Assembly (NCBI GenBank): GCA_014549065.1 | Contig: JACDOX010000058.1 | Coordinates: 124,001 to 188,000 of the forward strand | From: Cardinalis cardinalis | Taxonomy: Eukaryota; Chordata; Aves; Passeriformes; Cardinalidae | Length of the DNA stretch: 64,000 bases | Reading direction: 5' to 3' | Part shown: positions 37,261-50,227 of the stretch, one piece after another | Position numbering within the stretch: position 1 is the stretch's first letter | Layout: each line of letters begins with the position of its first letter | The notes under the pieces: generated by a model | Seen by the model: the letters and a program-made list of their open reading frames with translations, nothing else | What the model was told of the DNA's origin: nothing | Databases searched by the model: none | Made by a program: the position numbers and the translations under genes

Positions 37261-38432
37261 CCAGATCATCACATTTTTCAAGCTTTTCACATGAGTAGNT
37301 GAATTGTGGTTCTGTTGCAACCATCCCTCAAAGAGATCAGATTCACAGGTCTTGGACTAATTTTTGCAGAGGGCAAATCAGANGGACATCAACAATCAAC
37401 ATAAACANATTAATAAGCCTTAATTAGCCTCAAGCNGCAGCAGAGAAATGGGCTTGGTTTCCTGAGCAGCAATGATAGCAAGGTGGCAGACATGGTTTAC
37501 ATCCAGTGTTGGAGGTTTCCCCTTAAATGCNAGCTCAGATTGGCCCATGACAGACTGATCTGGCATTACAGAGCACTGAACTCTTTTTCCTCTTTTCTAG
37601 GTAAATTTAACCAAAACCAAATGCGTTCCCCCCAGTACTCACAAACAGCTCCAGCCCTAAAGCTGTTACGTCTCCATTCAAAGTTTTATAGTCCATGCCA
37701 GCCTGTGTAAAGAGATTGACAAGAAAAGGGCCTATCAAAAGTATAATTTTAGTGAATCAATAGCAGCAAGTACTCTTTTGATAATATGTATCTTCCACTA
37801 TGACTTTCATGTTCTTTTGAGAGCTCAAAGAAAGCCTGCACATACCTATTTATTCTGTACAATGTATATGACATAAAGTGCACTGCCCGGCAGTTATTTT
37901 TAGACACTATTTTTAGAAAGAATTTGGAACATGGAACCTGACCCATATCCTCACCAACTCCTTTGCTCAAAGGACTTCTGGTGAGTCCTTAAAAGAGCAC
38001 TTGACTTGCCTCTTCTGGCCTGTAGCTCTGATGATAGCATGGTTCACATATCCCAGGGAAGACCCTTCCTGGATGGCATTTAGTATTTTTCTCTTTCTCT
38101 TATCTATAAGGAACAAATTCTGCATATCAACAAACACCTTTTACCAGTCACACGTTTCCATTTATTCTTTCCATCAGTGTGTGCAGGCCAGCTCCTCTGG
38201 ANTGTATTTGATAATAGTGTGTCACAGGCAATTGTGAGCTGTAAAAAGACCTAGAGAACAGCATATTCAAAAATTATTACAATCCACCCACACATCATTA
38301 CACATTTTCCAAATTTCAGGCCTCATTTCTGTGCCTTTTTTTTTCAGGGGAACTGCAACCATCAGATGTATATGTAAATCATAGCTGTCGAATCTCCTGC
38401 CATAATAATGACACCTGTGGGTGACCAATATT

Positions 38433-38466
38433 CACCTCAGTTGAGGTGTTCCTCCTGGAATATTCC
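38433..38466. promoter_or_regulatory. Two adjacent palindromes with CACCT/AGGTG words
   Basis: CACCTCAG at 38433-38440 meets TTGAGGTG at 38441-38448, making two 7-base arms around a 2-base centre. Eight bases further lies the perfect palindrome GGAATATTCC at 38457-38466. A third CACCT word is at 38413-38417. Paired CACCT words are the known bipartite target of ZEB-type zinc-finger repressors; T-box factors also favour related palindromes. The structure is seen; binding is inferred. Confidence 0.3.
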
Positions 38467-40960
38467 TCAAAAGAGGAAATAAAGGTATCTTCTTCATCTT
38501 GAAAATGCAGATTCAGGAAATTTTAGTTGATAAGACTTCAGCTACCAAAAATTGCATTTTGGAACCAAAATTCTCCTGAAGACTGTACTCACACTGAGAT
38601 AATTTGTCATTACTACCCTTCATCTGATGGCAAAACTTCTTCTTAAATATTTTAAAGAGCTCCACANCATATGGATAATACTACTGCATGATCAAAAATG
38701 TAGTGTTAAAAAGTGATATTTTTGTATTTAATTTTTATATAAGACTGGTGCATTTAACATTGTCAAATTAAATGTCATATCTGGTGGATAAAATGTTTTT
38801 CTTCCTTAGAAACAACTCTTAAAGAGAAAAACAGTTAGTATTCTCCTGACCTGTATATGAATGATATTTCCTGTTTTATTAGAAATGTGAGCTGTCTGAA
38901 AAAGGTCTAAACAAATAAAGTTGTTTAATGCTAGCATGGTAATACAGATATAATCAAAATCAAATCTAGTAAAAACCAAGTCATCACAGAATGTTTTGAA
39001 TTCAGCAAAAGAGCATTTTCTGATTTTCTGCAAAGAAATTTCTGCAAAAAAAAATGACAAGTTACACAAACTGCAGCCTATTAAAAGGAATCTAGCATAA
39101 AGGAATCTAGCAAAAAATTACCTGTTTTGCTAGAGGTGCTTACAGGTTCTGCACATATTTTTTTCCTTCAAAGATTAATCTCTAATACTGATTTTGTTTC
39201 TTTCTATGTCACTAGCTCTGATGCCCTTATAGATGGAGAACAGCTCATGTGAACCTTCCCAAACCTTACAATTCATCTCCAAACTAGAACAACAATAGTG
39301 CTTGGAAAAGAAATGAAAAGGCAACCACAGCCCCCATGTATACACGGTGAAAGAGTAACAATTCTCTGTCAATCCCTTCTTAATTTTTTTTAATGTCACC
39401 ANACCACCAGATATAAAACTCATTCTATCCTGGTATTTCTATTACTGCTAAAACTGAACCTCTCCAACTTCTTGGAAGAGAACCGATTTTCTACCTCATC
39501 TGATATCTTCGAAAATTGCAGGAGAAACATCTGGAAGAAAATGCACTTTTTTAGTGCTTTTAAAATAAGCAGAAGTGTAAAGCTCATTGAGGACAGGACA
39601 TATTAGAAGATAGCTTTTGTCAGTAGTTTTAAAAATTATCCAAACTGTAGTTTTCAGCCAAAATATTAACCTTTGCAACTAATTTATGACCATCCTAAAA
39701 TGTCTTGGACTTCTTATTCCTCTTCTTCACTGCTCCTGGATTGGTATGACAAAGCNGAGAACCTCATTGCTTTCTACAGATGCTGGCACAAAATTTCAGC
39801 NGAGTACAATCATGTAAACAGTGCAACTCCTTGGGCTTCCAGGCATGACACAGCTGCTGCAAGGGGCAGTACACAGGCACTGTTGGGTAGATAAACAAAA
39901 TCTGTTATTTTAAAAATGGCATGTGTAACACCAAAAATGGGCTTAGGACATATGCGAACCTCAAGGAAAAAAAAAGAAGTTGGTAATTTTCCCCATCAAC
40001 TGCTTTACTCAGCTGATAGGCAAGACCTTTCTCGACTTTTACAGAAAATGAAGAGAATATCAGTATTCTCCAGGTGGGATGACAATGCAAACAAGTATGA
40101 GCAGGTTTTCTCTGTAGCATGTGGGCACAGGCATGGACACTGACTGCTTAATGTGCATCAGGGATGAGAAAACATGGACGATACAACAACATGCTTGCTT
40201 CTTCACAGGCAAAAATGTCTATGGTTCCCTCAATTCTCTCTCTTTGAAAGAAACTAGGGCATCAGCGTGTACCCTGAAGCCAAATGCTGCAAAAGTCTAA
40301 TATTTGGAATTGTCAGCCTATTCAGCATGACACTGGGCAAAACCGAAGGAAAACACAGAAGACAAAATAATTTCTCTGAGAATGTTAGTTCCACATGCCA
40401 CACAAAATAAGGATGAGAAAGAAACTAGTTAGAGATATCTAATGTAAAATACTGTGTGAGTGGAAAATTGAAGGGGTGCTAATTTAATTTCTTCTGAAAT
40501 AATCCTTTGTGTGCTGTCGGGAGATGCAGTGCCAGGTCACAAACCACCACTACAACCTCTGCAACAACCAAAACACCCCAGAAGCACTTGCCATGGGTAA
40601 AGAAATGATTTAAAATAACAAACTCTTTTACATTTATATAGTCGTTTTTATCCCAAAGGAGTCAGAAACTATTGACAAATTTAAACATCCACACCAATTT
40701 ATATGCAGAAAATCTCTTCCACTGCTGGAACAGACAATTTTCATAAACAGCAGTATATAAGCCAGAAAGCAAAGAAAGATATTTAATCTAAATGAATCCA
40801 CAGATGAAATCCTATTTCCTTCTTTCTTTTGTGATAGTGTAGAAGGTCTGGCAGAAGAGGAAGGAGTTAGATTCTGATCTAATTGAACAAGTTCTAGCTT
40901 TAATTCTTTATTTATTTTGGTTTCCATCTGAAGAAACCTGATATTCAAAACCCATGTGAA

Positions 40961-41064
40961 CATGGTCCTGGGCAACCTGCTCTAGTTCATGCTGCCTGAG
41001 CTGGTGGGTTGGGCCAGTAAAAGACCTCTGGTTGTTCCTTTCAACCTGAACAATTATGTGATTT
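40961..41064 (+). mobile_element. CR1 LINE 3' fragment
   Basis: About 100 bases of CR1 tail on the plus strand: ggtcctgggcaacctgct, then gctggtgggttgggcca, then cctttcaacctgaac and a decayed octamer attatgtgatt. This is 3' end sequence only. Confidence 0.8.
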
Positions 41065-41982
41065 TCCTTTACAGCTGAAGCAAACATTTATTTTTTGTCA
41101 TGTGGTANCAATCACACAATTTCATCATAAAATGCCAACCTGACAATTTACTCTTGATCTGAGGGAAGTCCCAAATAAAAGGTTTAAAACTGCTAAGGTA
41201 TCAGATTAAGGACTGAGGAGATATTTTTCTTATAGTGAAATCAAGTACTCAGCCTTATGGAAAAGAATTTTCTTTGGCACACAATATTGGGGTTTTCCTC
41301 CGTGGAAAAGTGTGGAAAAGGCCAGCTTCTGGTCTGACAGTAATTACAAGCTTCTGGCCAGCTTGTGATGCAGAGGCTCTAAAATCCTTGATCTGGTGGC
41401 TGGGATTGCAGACTATGTCCATCTGCAGCATTTGTTCTTAACCCATACTGTAGATCTGGGAATCCTGTTGTGCAAGAGACCTCAGCAGCCCTTCCAAGAG
41501 CATAGTGTCTCCTATAGCCATCATGGAATGTCTCTGTTGCATAGAAAGACAAAGCTTTCACAAACAGAAGTTTNTGAAAGCTCTAAGTTAAATGGTCACC
41601 CATCCTAACCTTAACCTAAAATAAGCTAATTTTTTGAAGTTGTTAGGGAAGCTGGCAAAAAAGCTCAGATCAAGTCCTCAAGCTCCCAGGAGTATTTTAT
41701 CAACACAAAANGTTCAGTGATGAATACAAAGCAGATGTTTCAGAGACTGAAGTTCCCACTAAAAAATATTTAGCTGATTTTACATATGGGGTAGGCAAAG
41801 AGAAAATCCCAGAAAAATTCTTCAGAGAATCTGAAACAATTAAGTGCCCAGCTAATTATCCTGGAATAAAATAACTCCTGAAAACNAACAGTGTGTTTGG
41901 CATATTGAAAATAAACTCATCTGAAATCCATAGTGGGAAGAAAACAACACAAAATTAAAATTTAAATCTTGATAAATATAAA

Positions 41983-42005
41983 NACACACACACATGTACA
42001 CACAC
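41983..42005. repeat. Short (CA)n microsatellite
   Basis: Interrupted CA dinucleotide run of about 23 bases, with an N just before it (41983). Confidence 0.85.
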
Positions 42006-43863
42006 TGTCCTGACATTTAAAGGGCAATGCTTAGCCAGCTGTGTTTCTGCTGATATGATCCAGGCTAATAATAACACACAGATAAATGCCTTCTCTCCAT
42101 ATTGCTGTGCTTTATGAAAAGTTTTTTAAGATAACTATGCCAAATCTCCAGGTGTTGGCCAGGTTGGATTGATGTTGAAACAGAGGAAAACACTTCTCCA
42201 TCACTGCTGAGAAACAAATATCATCACAGTCTGGCTGAGTATTGAGGTTTACAGAATAACTGAGGCTGTATTTTTCTATAAACAATTGGTTGAACTACAA
42301 AGGAGAACTACGTAATTTTACTTAGCTGAGCAATAATTTGGGCCTCCATAAGGTTGTGTTGCCCCAGACAAGAAAAAGCCACATTTCAAAGTGTTATTGA
42401 GGTCTTATGCAATGGACTAGCATCTGAAATGTTGGTGAAGAAGAATTCTTCGTAAGAAAACTATACGTGAAGTTGCCTGGGGAAACTTCCAGTAAAGGTA
42501 TCAGCCTATAGCAGGAGTTAAAATGTGTATTTACAAAGTATATTTGCAAAGTCTCAGTACAAAGGTCTGCTTAGAGGGAAAAGCAAATAGCAGTCCTGAG
42601 TTTTAAATCAAACTTTCTCAAAAGTTTGGCTGATNACTATTATACTGTCATTTTTCTATAGATTATTTCATGCAAGTGACCTTGATATCTCCCTGGATCA
42701 GCTCCTAACCACTCAGAATTCAACTGTGTCCAAACTTGGTGGAACCCTTGAGGACTACACTTTTTGCAACAGCATGGGAGCATTCAAGAGAGATGCACCA
42801 CTGGCTGAGGGCAGAGGCATTTGAGTTCAGTTTTTCTTATATTATCAAAAATTACACAGGGAAGAGCTCAAAGAGAAGGTCTTGTAGTTTCACAACAGGA
42901 CACCCAGAAACCCTTGGATAAGATAACAGTGTGAAATGAAGAGCTGAAGCAGTAGGGACCTCATCACAAAGGTAAAGTCTGCATCCTGATTCAGTGAAAC
43001 ATATAATCTTCTGTTTGTTAAAACAAAACAGCACAAAAATACATTTTGCAGCTCCCTGATGAAAGAAACATGGCAATAAACCTGCTGTGAGATGGTGAGT
43101 TGCTCAGCCATGTGAAAATGAGCACAGATCTAGACTGTAATATTTGATGATCAATTTGGTGCTTGTTTATTTTCTTTTTCTTTGTTTTGTTGCACTTCCA
43201 TGTTATTCCTTGGACCGATCCATATTCTTTACACAGAACCATAATGCCTGAGGCTTGTAACTATATGACCTCTCTGAGTACAGTCATAAATCTTGCATTT
43301 AGTTGTCCTTTCTCAGCTTTGAGTTGTCTTCTGTGTCANGTAAACTTCACTTGCTCAAACACCTCCTGCAGATTTGGAAGGGGTTGANATTTTTCTTGGG
43401 GTTTTTTCCCTTCTGGGCACTGTGGTGATTTGTGGGTTTCTTTGTCCTCCTGCTGCTACAAAGAAACCAGACAGATCATTTTGAAGAACCAACATCTGTT
43501 GCTGGCAGAGGTGAGGTTGTCATGTTCTGATGACTCCCTGTCCCTGCAAAGGGCCTTTCCTTTTGCTTCCAGTAAACTCTGGAATTGTGCCAGCACCAGG
43601 TACTGGAGGGAACCTCAAAAACTGCACCAGGACTCAGAGGAGGAGTNTTCCTTGAGGAACCTATGGTATTAATAACTTTTGATGTTTCTCTCTGAAACAC
43701 CATGGAGCACCCACTGCCTGGCTAGCCTCCTTGTCTTGACCATGCCTCAAAGCAGCCTGTACAGAGACACTTTAATATTTGTACTAGCAGGCTTGGTATG
43801 GGCTGTTCTGGAATTCTTACTCTGCANGACACACCAGCATCTACTACCCCTTCAATTAAACTG

Positions 43864-43883
43864 CTTGTTTGTTTGTTTGTTTT
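43864..43883. repeat. Short (TTTG)n microsatellite
   Basis: About four to five copies of a gttt unit. Confidence 0.85.
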
Positions 43884-43979
43884 GCTTTTCATCTAAATCT
43901 GATTGTTGGATAATAAACACCATTTGCAGTAACCACACAAACTGGGTGCATGCAGGTTTTAGAAAGTGAAAATTACTGT

Positions 43980-44470
43980 GAGTGAGGAGCACCGGATTAT
44001 TATTTGTATTTTATTATAATTAATTACTTCGCACAGCTGGGAACCATGTTATAAGTCTTAGGTGTTTGCAAGAATGAATGGCCTTGTAAAATGTAGCTGG
44101 CAGCTAAATCCACTCTTGTCATCCATGCTCGTTTTTGGTGCTCTCAGTGCTGGATAGATGTGCCTGCCAAAGGCTCTCATCGGCCCATTAGTGTCTGGAG
44201 TGGCTGTGCTCTTAAAAGGACATTTTTATTGCTCTCTGCCCTTTGAGTCATAGTAGTTGCAGACACCTGGGATATGCTCAATACACACAAACAGCNAGGA
44301 CGAGCCAGATAAACAGTCCTTGCAAAAACCACACATTACATATATTGATAATCACACACCAGAAGCCATCTGTTGAAATACAATTATTTTTCAGATCCCT
44401 TTCTTAGCCCACTGGTGTAATTCCGAGCCCCACATGGCTGTTCACGTAAAGAATAATTTCATCTCAATTT
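43980..44470. promoter_or_regulatory. Candidate conserved non-coding element
   Basis: Repeat-free, balanced-composition sequence with homeodomain-type words (attataattaattac near 44012) and an AP-1-like tgagtca at 44245. It reads like constrained unique DNA. No alignment supports this; it is inference from texture. Confidence 0.2.
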
Positions 44471-47160
44471 TGGTTTGTGAAGGAATGATGAAAAGAGAGG
44501 TGATCATAAAATAATTTTTCTCCCATTGTTTTTTCCACAGTTGAAGTCATTCAGTCCCAATAAGACAGAGCTAGAAATAACCTTTGAGGCTTTGATTAGC
44601 CCACAAAGGAGTGCCACTATCAGGGGGGTGATTGTGAAGAACTTGAAAAGGCCACAGTGCCTTCTCTGGGACTATGTGAGATTGGCATGGCCAATGTGTC
44701 TGGCAGCCAGTGGGGAGCCAGGGACAAAGAAACTCTGGGGAGCAGGTGGGGCTTGAGCATCCTATTATCCACTACAGCTCCCACGGATGACTCGAGAGGT
44801 GGAAGATGTCCATCATTGCTTATTCTTTTGGGAACATTTTGATGTTTTCTGCCACAGTACAAGATACCTGGGTTTGATTCTTAGGCCAAGGACAATAAAC
44901 ATAAATATGGCACAGTTACCAAGCTCCAGGTAAGGAATTGCAGAAACTGCTGTCCCAGAATTTATGTTTACTTGAAAAAACATTGCATAATGTAGTAATT
45001 CAAATGTAGGATATATTTTCTTCCATGATGACTGCTTTCTCCTTCTAAGGATCCCATCTCAGCAAAGTTTTAAGGGAAGNGTTTAAGAGAGAGAGAGAAG
45101 GCAAATATACAAAAGAACTGGAAGTCATTCATCTCTTTCAAAAATATACCTTATTTTAGACAATGATGATTAATTACTGATGTAGGTTTGCTGTTCAAAA
45201 TAAAATGCAGTTAATTTATCTGGGAGTGAACTGTAATTTAGNCTATTATTTCCTCTCCAGAGACAGCCTGCTGTCTCATGACAAGCTGAAAAGTCTATCA
45301 GGTTACAGAAGCAAGGTTTAACCAACCAAAAAAATAACATAAAACCTTTGTTTATATTTCAGAAGTCAGAAAACTTCACACAGACCTTTAAAATTAAAGG
45401 CCATCAAAAGGCATAGTGCATGTTCCAATAGAGACACGAATGATAGCTTTTGACAGGCCATATATGCAGTGTGGGAAGATATTTTATGTGCAGTCTGAAG
45501 TATGAGTCATTGGGAAAATAAAAACATAGGACAGTGAAAAAGAAGCATCATCAAAGCAATTCCATTGTGGAAAATGAAGGTAGTAGGAGCAGTAAGTGTC
45601 ATGAAGGCTTGAGTGCCTTTGTACATGAGAGAAGAAAGATCAGCTAGGGATTACAATACATTTGAATGCATTAAAGAAATATTATGAACATGCACAATAC
45701 AAAGTGAAGGTGGACAAATGTCCCTGATGGCTAAAAACTGACTGAAACTTGCTGTCAGTCAAGTGGAAGAAAAGAACTAGTTTCTTCTAGATTTGATCCA
45801 AATTAAATATAAAAAGTCCCTTGGTATGACCATTCTTAAGAAAGCCTGGCCAAAGAATAAAGATTAATTTATTTAAAATTAATATTAGTATTTAAAATTA
45901 ATATTTAAAGAAGACAAACCAAAGGTCAGATGTGATAGGATTTGCTGATCCAATTCACTGAACTTTTGGGTCATAAAGGCAAGCGTATTGTACTATTGAG
46001 TGATACTGTTTCACAGAAGTTCACCACTGAGATATTATTTTTACTGATTTCATGGTATAAGACTTAAATACATGCAGGACACATTGACCTCAAGAAGTCT
46101 TGACAACACTGGTGTCAAGTGCTCCAANAAATAGAAATTATTAATTTGCCAAAAGTAATTCTATGAAGAAAGAACTTTCTTGTTGGCCTCACCCTTCAGC
46201 ATCCTGAATGCCTTGCTGCTCTGTGAGTTCTCTGCAGGGTGCACTGAAATGCCTCTCACGGCTGTCCATTGATGGGGTAACAAGGCATAAGGGTTCAACC
46301 TACGTTTCAGCCTCATTTGTTTGTTACATTGAACCCAGAGATCACAGTGGGGAAGAGACTTTGTTATACCTGGAGTCAGGACTGGAAGTAAGAGTNAGAA
46401 AAAAGCTACCAAGTGCATTGGTCTTGACACCTTCACAAAAATCTTCCCAGGAGAATGTTGCTGTTCCATGGAAGAAAACGTTGTATGAAATTAGGGATTA
46501 GATTCAGTTCANCTAAGTTTATGTAACTGCTCTGCAGATGCTACCTGAGTTTTCTGAGTTCCTATAATAGTGATCTTGAGNTGTAACTCATCTGCTTAAA
46601 AAGGAATGTGGTTTTTTTTAGGATAAGGTAAATTCCTTCCTGAATTATGAGCATATAAATTTGGAAACACTAGTTTCTACAAATTGATCCCAAGATCTGC
46701 TTTTTCCACTGGACTGAGATGGAGAAATAAAATTATCTTAGCTAATACAGTGATATTTCAGTCAATATAGACAATTTTTTGAGACTTGAGCAACATTATT
46801 TTCTTGCATAAGAACCTAAATGATGGGGCTGCCCAGCCTCACTCCAGAGCCTTAGTCANTGCAGTCAGCTAAGGATTTGAGCAGAAGGTGCTGTGTAAGG
46901 ANTACATGCCATGAACAACCTCGTCATGTGCATGCAATAGATTNTTTCTCTCTTTTGAGTAATTATCAGGCATAAACCTGCCCTGAAAATTACAGAGGTN
47001 CAGAGAAGCACCCCTAGTGCTCTACAGAATTAATAGTTGTTATGAGTAAAACTAATCAGATTAGCATAATTTAATTCAGATAAACTCTTATTTAAAGGGT
47101 CTGTGGGAAGTCAGTGACTTTCAGTTTCATCCACAAAGCTAAAACATGGTGCAAATAACA

Positions 47161-47262
47161 CCAAGATGGCAGGTTTGATCCCCATATGAGCCATTCACTT
47201 AAGAGCTGGACTTGATATTCCTTCTGNGTCCCTNCCAACTCAGACTATGCTGTGATTCTCTG
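47161..47262 (+). mobile_element. CR1 LINE 3' fragment
   Basis: CR1 tail on the plus strand: ggcaggtttgatccccatat, then gagctggacttgat, then tccctnccaactcag and the terminal octamer tgtgattctctgag. Only the last 100 or so bases are present. Confidence 0.88.
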
Positions 47263-48223
47263 AGGTCATGGAGATATGACCCACACCCAGACAAACCCAG
47301 GTTCTATGGAAGGTGAATATATTGGCAGAAGAGGGATAAGGAAACAGGGACAGGCAGTTTGTCCCCAGTATTTGAACAGAGTGCCACCATAACCTCTGGC
47401 AAAGGCCTCTGGCGCATGGCCCAAGACAGATTAGACCAAAACTTCTGTACAAGCCCTACCCCTCTAGCAGGTGGGATTTCATATATGCTTATTGCACTGA
47501 GTGCCTAGTTGAAGCCTTATGTGAGNAAAAATCAACCCATTTATGCTTTCTATTACAGGTAGAGAAACATCTGAACATAATGATATCATGAGGACTGGGA
47601 GAAAAACAGAAAAAATAATCCTGGTAAGCTGGTGCTGCTGTTAAATATAGTCTGTAGAACTACAAAACAGCTCACTGTACGTGCTAGAAGAAGCAAGTAG
47701 TCCTAATAACAGTTTGNAGGACTTTTCACAGAAGAAATCCCACTCATGGCTCTCCTGCTCTACCCCAACAGAGTCAAGTCCTTCAGGGCAATTTCTTCAT
47801 GCATTCAGACACAGTAGTGATGAGTCTGCAAACAAGAGCTGCCCTTTCCTTGGGAGGAGAAGATATCAGAGAAGACAAGGAATGTGCTGACAGCTTTAGA
47901 AAGTCTGACTGGGGGACCATTTGGGATGTGAGGGATGGTCACACCTGAGCATTGACTGAATGTCCTTGGGTACTGCAGCAACCAGTTTGATACCCAATGT
48001 GTGGTATCTCTGGTATCGTCGCGAAACAGGGAAAACTAGAAAAGAATATATGGAGACAGAGAACATTCTGAAGAACATTTAGAGCAGCAAAAGCTTGTGC
48101 AGTCAAGAGAAGGTTATGGCAAANGGAATTACAGAAACACAAACACATCTTTTAGCTTTTTCCGACCAGCTGCTAATTGCTGCATTGGGTCACTTCCACT
48201 TGCACTGACCAGGCTCTGTGGTC
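47263..48223. other. Unassigned non-coding DNA
   Basis: Nothing recognised. The short plus frame at 47681-47890 has no known motif. Confidence 0.5.
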
Positions 48224-48883
48224 CTGCCTGTTGGGGACTGGGTTTCTTTCCTTTTCACCGTGGAATTTTTTCCCATTGAGTTGCTAAGATTGCACTGATG
48301 GCTGGGTGCTTGAGACAGAGGGAGGTGGCCAGGCCTCAGGGAAAGAGGGTGTCTGGTGGCACTNCTCTGGTTTTTGGGAGTTTCTCTCAGAGGGACAGAG
48401 ATCCCACGAGAAGAGNGGCAGGTAAAAGGGCGGGGGCTGGGGCAGCTGGAGGCTCTCACTTTCAGAGGAGGATGGTTGAGCTTTTGCTTGGGGAAAGAAA
48501 CTTTGCTACCACTGCTAGAACCCAGCCGGGAGCTGCCTTTTCTCTGCTGCTGGGCCCTGCTCCCTCTGCCCTGCTGGGACGTCCCACAGCTCCAGCTATG
48601 GCCACGGAGTTTCTGATACATCTCATCCACTGCCCCTGGATTTCTGCTCATCCCTGCCATTCCAGCCTGCTGCTTCCAAGAGTGCTGCTAGGGCACTGGG
48701 ATCGACTTCCTCAGGGGGGTTTGTGAAGCAAAGCCNCTCTTCCACCCCTTCCCTTCCCGTCTGGGACAAAGCCGCCATTGCCGCGCCCCCCCCTCCCCGA
48801 GCCCAGGCCACAGCGGCCCCTGCAGGCNTGGGGGAATCACCGCACCCACCCTGCCCACCGGGAGCCAGCAGCGCCCCTGCTGG

Positions 48884-50227
48884 TGAGACATAAACTGTAA
48901 GGAATTTAGAGATTTTACAGGAGCTAAGATTTTAGTTAGAGATAAGCTTTATTGGAGTTAATAAAATAAATGGGTAGACCTTGGTCCTGGTTCAGGGCAA
49001 ATTTGAGGGAGAATCCCCAAAAGGGCTCCTCTAGGAAAGCAAATTCAATTGGTCCCTCACCCCAACTGGTTCAGGAGAAAATACCTTCTTGGAGAAAAGT
49101 GGAAAAAANCTGTTTATTAAACAATAAAACCTAAACAATATTTAACAATAAAACCCCTTGCTGCTCCAAAAGAGATGACAAACTCAGGAAGTCCCCTCCC
49201 CGGGTTGCAGTTCAGCTCACTCAGTCTCTTATCAGTCCCTCCGGTGCTGGAAATACCGCGACCAAGGCCCGACCCGGTGGGCCACAGGTGCAGCTGCTGG
49301 TGCTCTTCTGGTGTTCACCCCAGAACAGGTTTGAACAGGTCCAAAGAAAAGAGAAAAAGGAGAAAAAAAANCCCACAGTCCAGGTAACTTCTTTGCCTCG
49401 GCTAGCTAAACTAACTAAAAGCAAAGGAGAGCTCTGTCCCGCTGTCTGTCCATCTGCAGACAACACAGTCCAGGAGAAGGAATGTGGAGGAGTGAGCGCA
49501 GTGTCTGAAAACAAACTGCATGCTTCTTCTCTCTCCCTTCACTCTCTGCAACAAGTCTTTAAGGTGCAAAACTTATTATACAGCATAAACAGAACAAGGC
49601 GATTGGGGATAAAAGCATCATCTAGTCAACCTAGGACAACCTTGATAAAGTTATAAAGTTAAGAGTTAGTAGCTAACTAATAATTGATTGCTTTTCAACA
49701 CAATGTTTGGTTAGCTGGGTTTATAATGAATATAGAAATTGATAAATAGCTTTTAGGAGCATAAGACAATTGTAGGCCTCCTCTGTTCTGAAACCAGTTG
49801 AAGATAGGGAATGGGAGTTCTACCAAGGGTTCATTTGTCATATTTGCTTTGGAAAGGTAGAAAGGTCAGAATGAGGAAGACTTCATTTACTTCCTCATTT
49901 TGGGACCTCTCCCTATGAAAAGGACCACTGACCNGTTTCAAGGAACAAACTACTCATGCTTAATAGCTTTTGAAGTAATTACCATATGAAGCGGGGAATG
50001 GGATGTACCAAAGTTATGAATATGTATTTGTATTGGATATTCAATACTTGTATAGATAAAAGGACCTGTAATCACCTGTAAATTGCGGTGTGTATTTGGG
50101 AGCNATCCTACATGCTGCCCAGCGTTGCAATAAACATACACTTTCTAACTCTAAACTGTTAGAGAGTTTTTGTCCCTCACAGTTGGATATCAGTACTAGA
50201 TCAATATTCATATTTTTTAATAAATCA
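48884..50227 (+). mobile_element. Middle LTR (B), inserted in LTR A, 4-bp target duplication
   Basis: The insert begins TGAGACATAAAC and ends AATAAATCA. It is flanked by ctgg at 48880-48883 and 50228-50231, a 4-bp target duplication as in class I (ERV1-like) integrations. It carries a TATA box (tatagataaaagg, 50051-50063) and an AATAAA signal at 50129-50134, setting plus orientation. An alternative inner pair of ends, TGTAAGG at 48896 and CCCTCACA ending 50181, are inverted repeats of each other but lack a flanking duplication, so the exact ends are not certain. The element is itself split by a third LTR; without it the length is about 680 bases. Confidence 0.7.
48982..49638 (-). mobile_element. 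Inner LTR (C), inserted in LTR B, 4-bp target duplication
   Basis: The innermost insert runs from tggtcctggttc to cctaggaca on the plus strand; the ends TGGTCCT and AGGACA are inverted repeats. The bases acct flank it at 48978-48981 and 49639-49642. Minus orientation is supported by a TATA-like GTATAATAAG (plus-strand 49572-49581) and a downstream AATAAA (plus-strand tttatt at 49113-49118). It is about 657 bases long with no internal retroviral genes. It must be the youngest of the three nested insertions. Confidence 0.75.

Larger units (their letters stand above)
31886..40960. other. Unassigned non-coding DNA
   Basis: Nine kilobases with no gene or known repeat recognised. The first 700 bases are G-poor on the plus strand, like the DNA on the other side of the LTR. 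A CpG-containing purine-rich patch lies at about 32925-33030. Small tandem duplications and palindromes are listed separately. The 99-codon minus frame at 34110-34409 and the 103-codon minus frame at 35035-35346 have no recognisable motif. Confidence 0.5.
41065..47160. other. Unassigned non-coding DNA
   Basis: About 6 kb with no gene recognised. It holds a short CA repeat (41983-42005), a TTTG repeat (43864-43883) and a GA run near 45090. The plus frame at 44526-44756 follows a pyrimidine run and cacag, which resembles a splice acceptor, but the peptide is unrecognised and no donor or neighbouring exon supports it. Confidence 0.5.

Noticed and set aside
44526..44756. Possible exon after a pyrimidine run and cacag acceptor-like sequence
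   Set aside because: Peptide not recognised, no matching donor or neighbouring exon, and acceptor-like strings are frequent by chance.
48190..48726. Overlapping 142- and 156-codon frames on both strands in GC-rich DNA
   Set aside because: They lie within LTR A. GC-rich sequence has few stop codons, both strands are open, and no motif is recognised.
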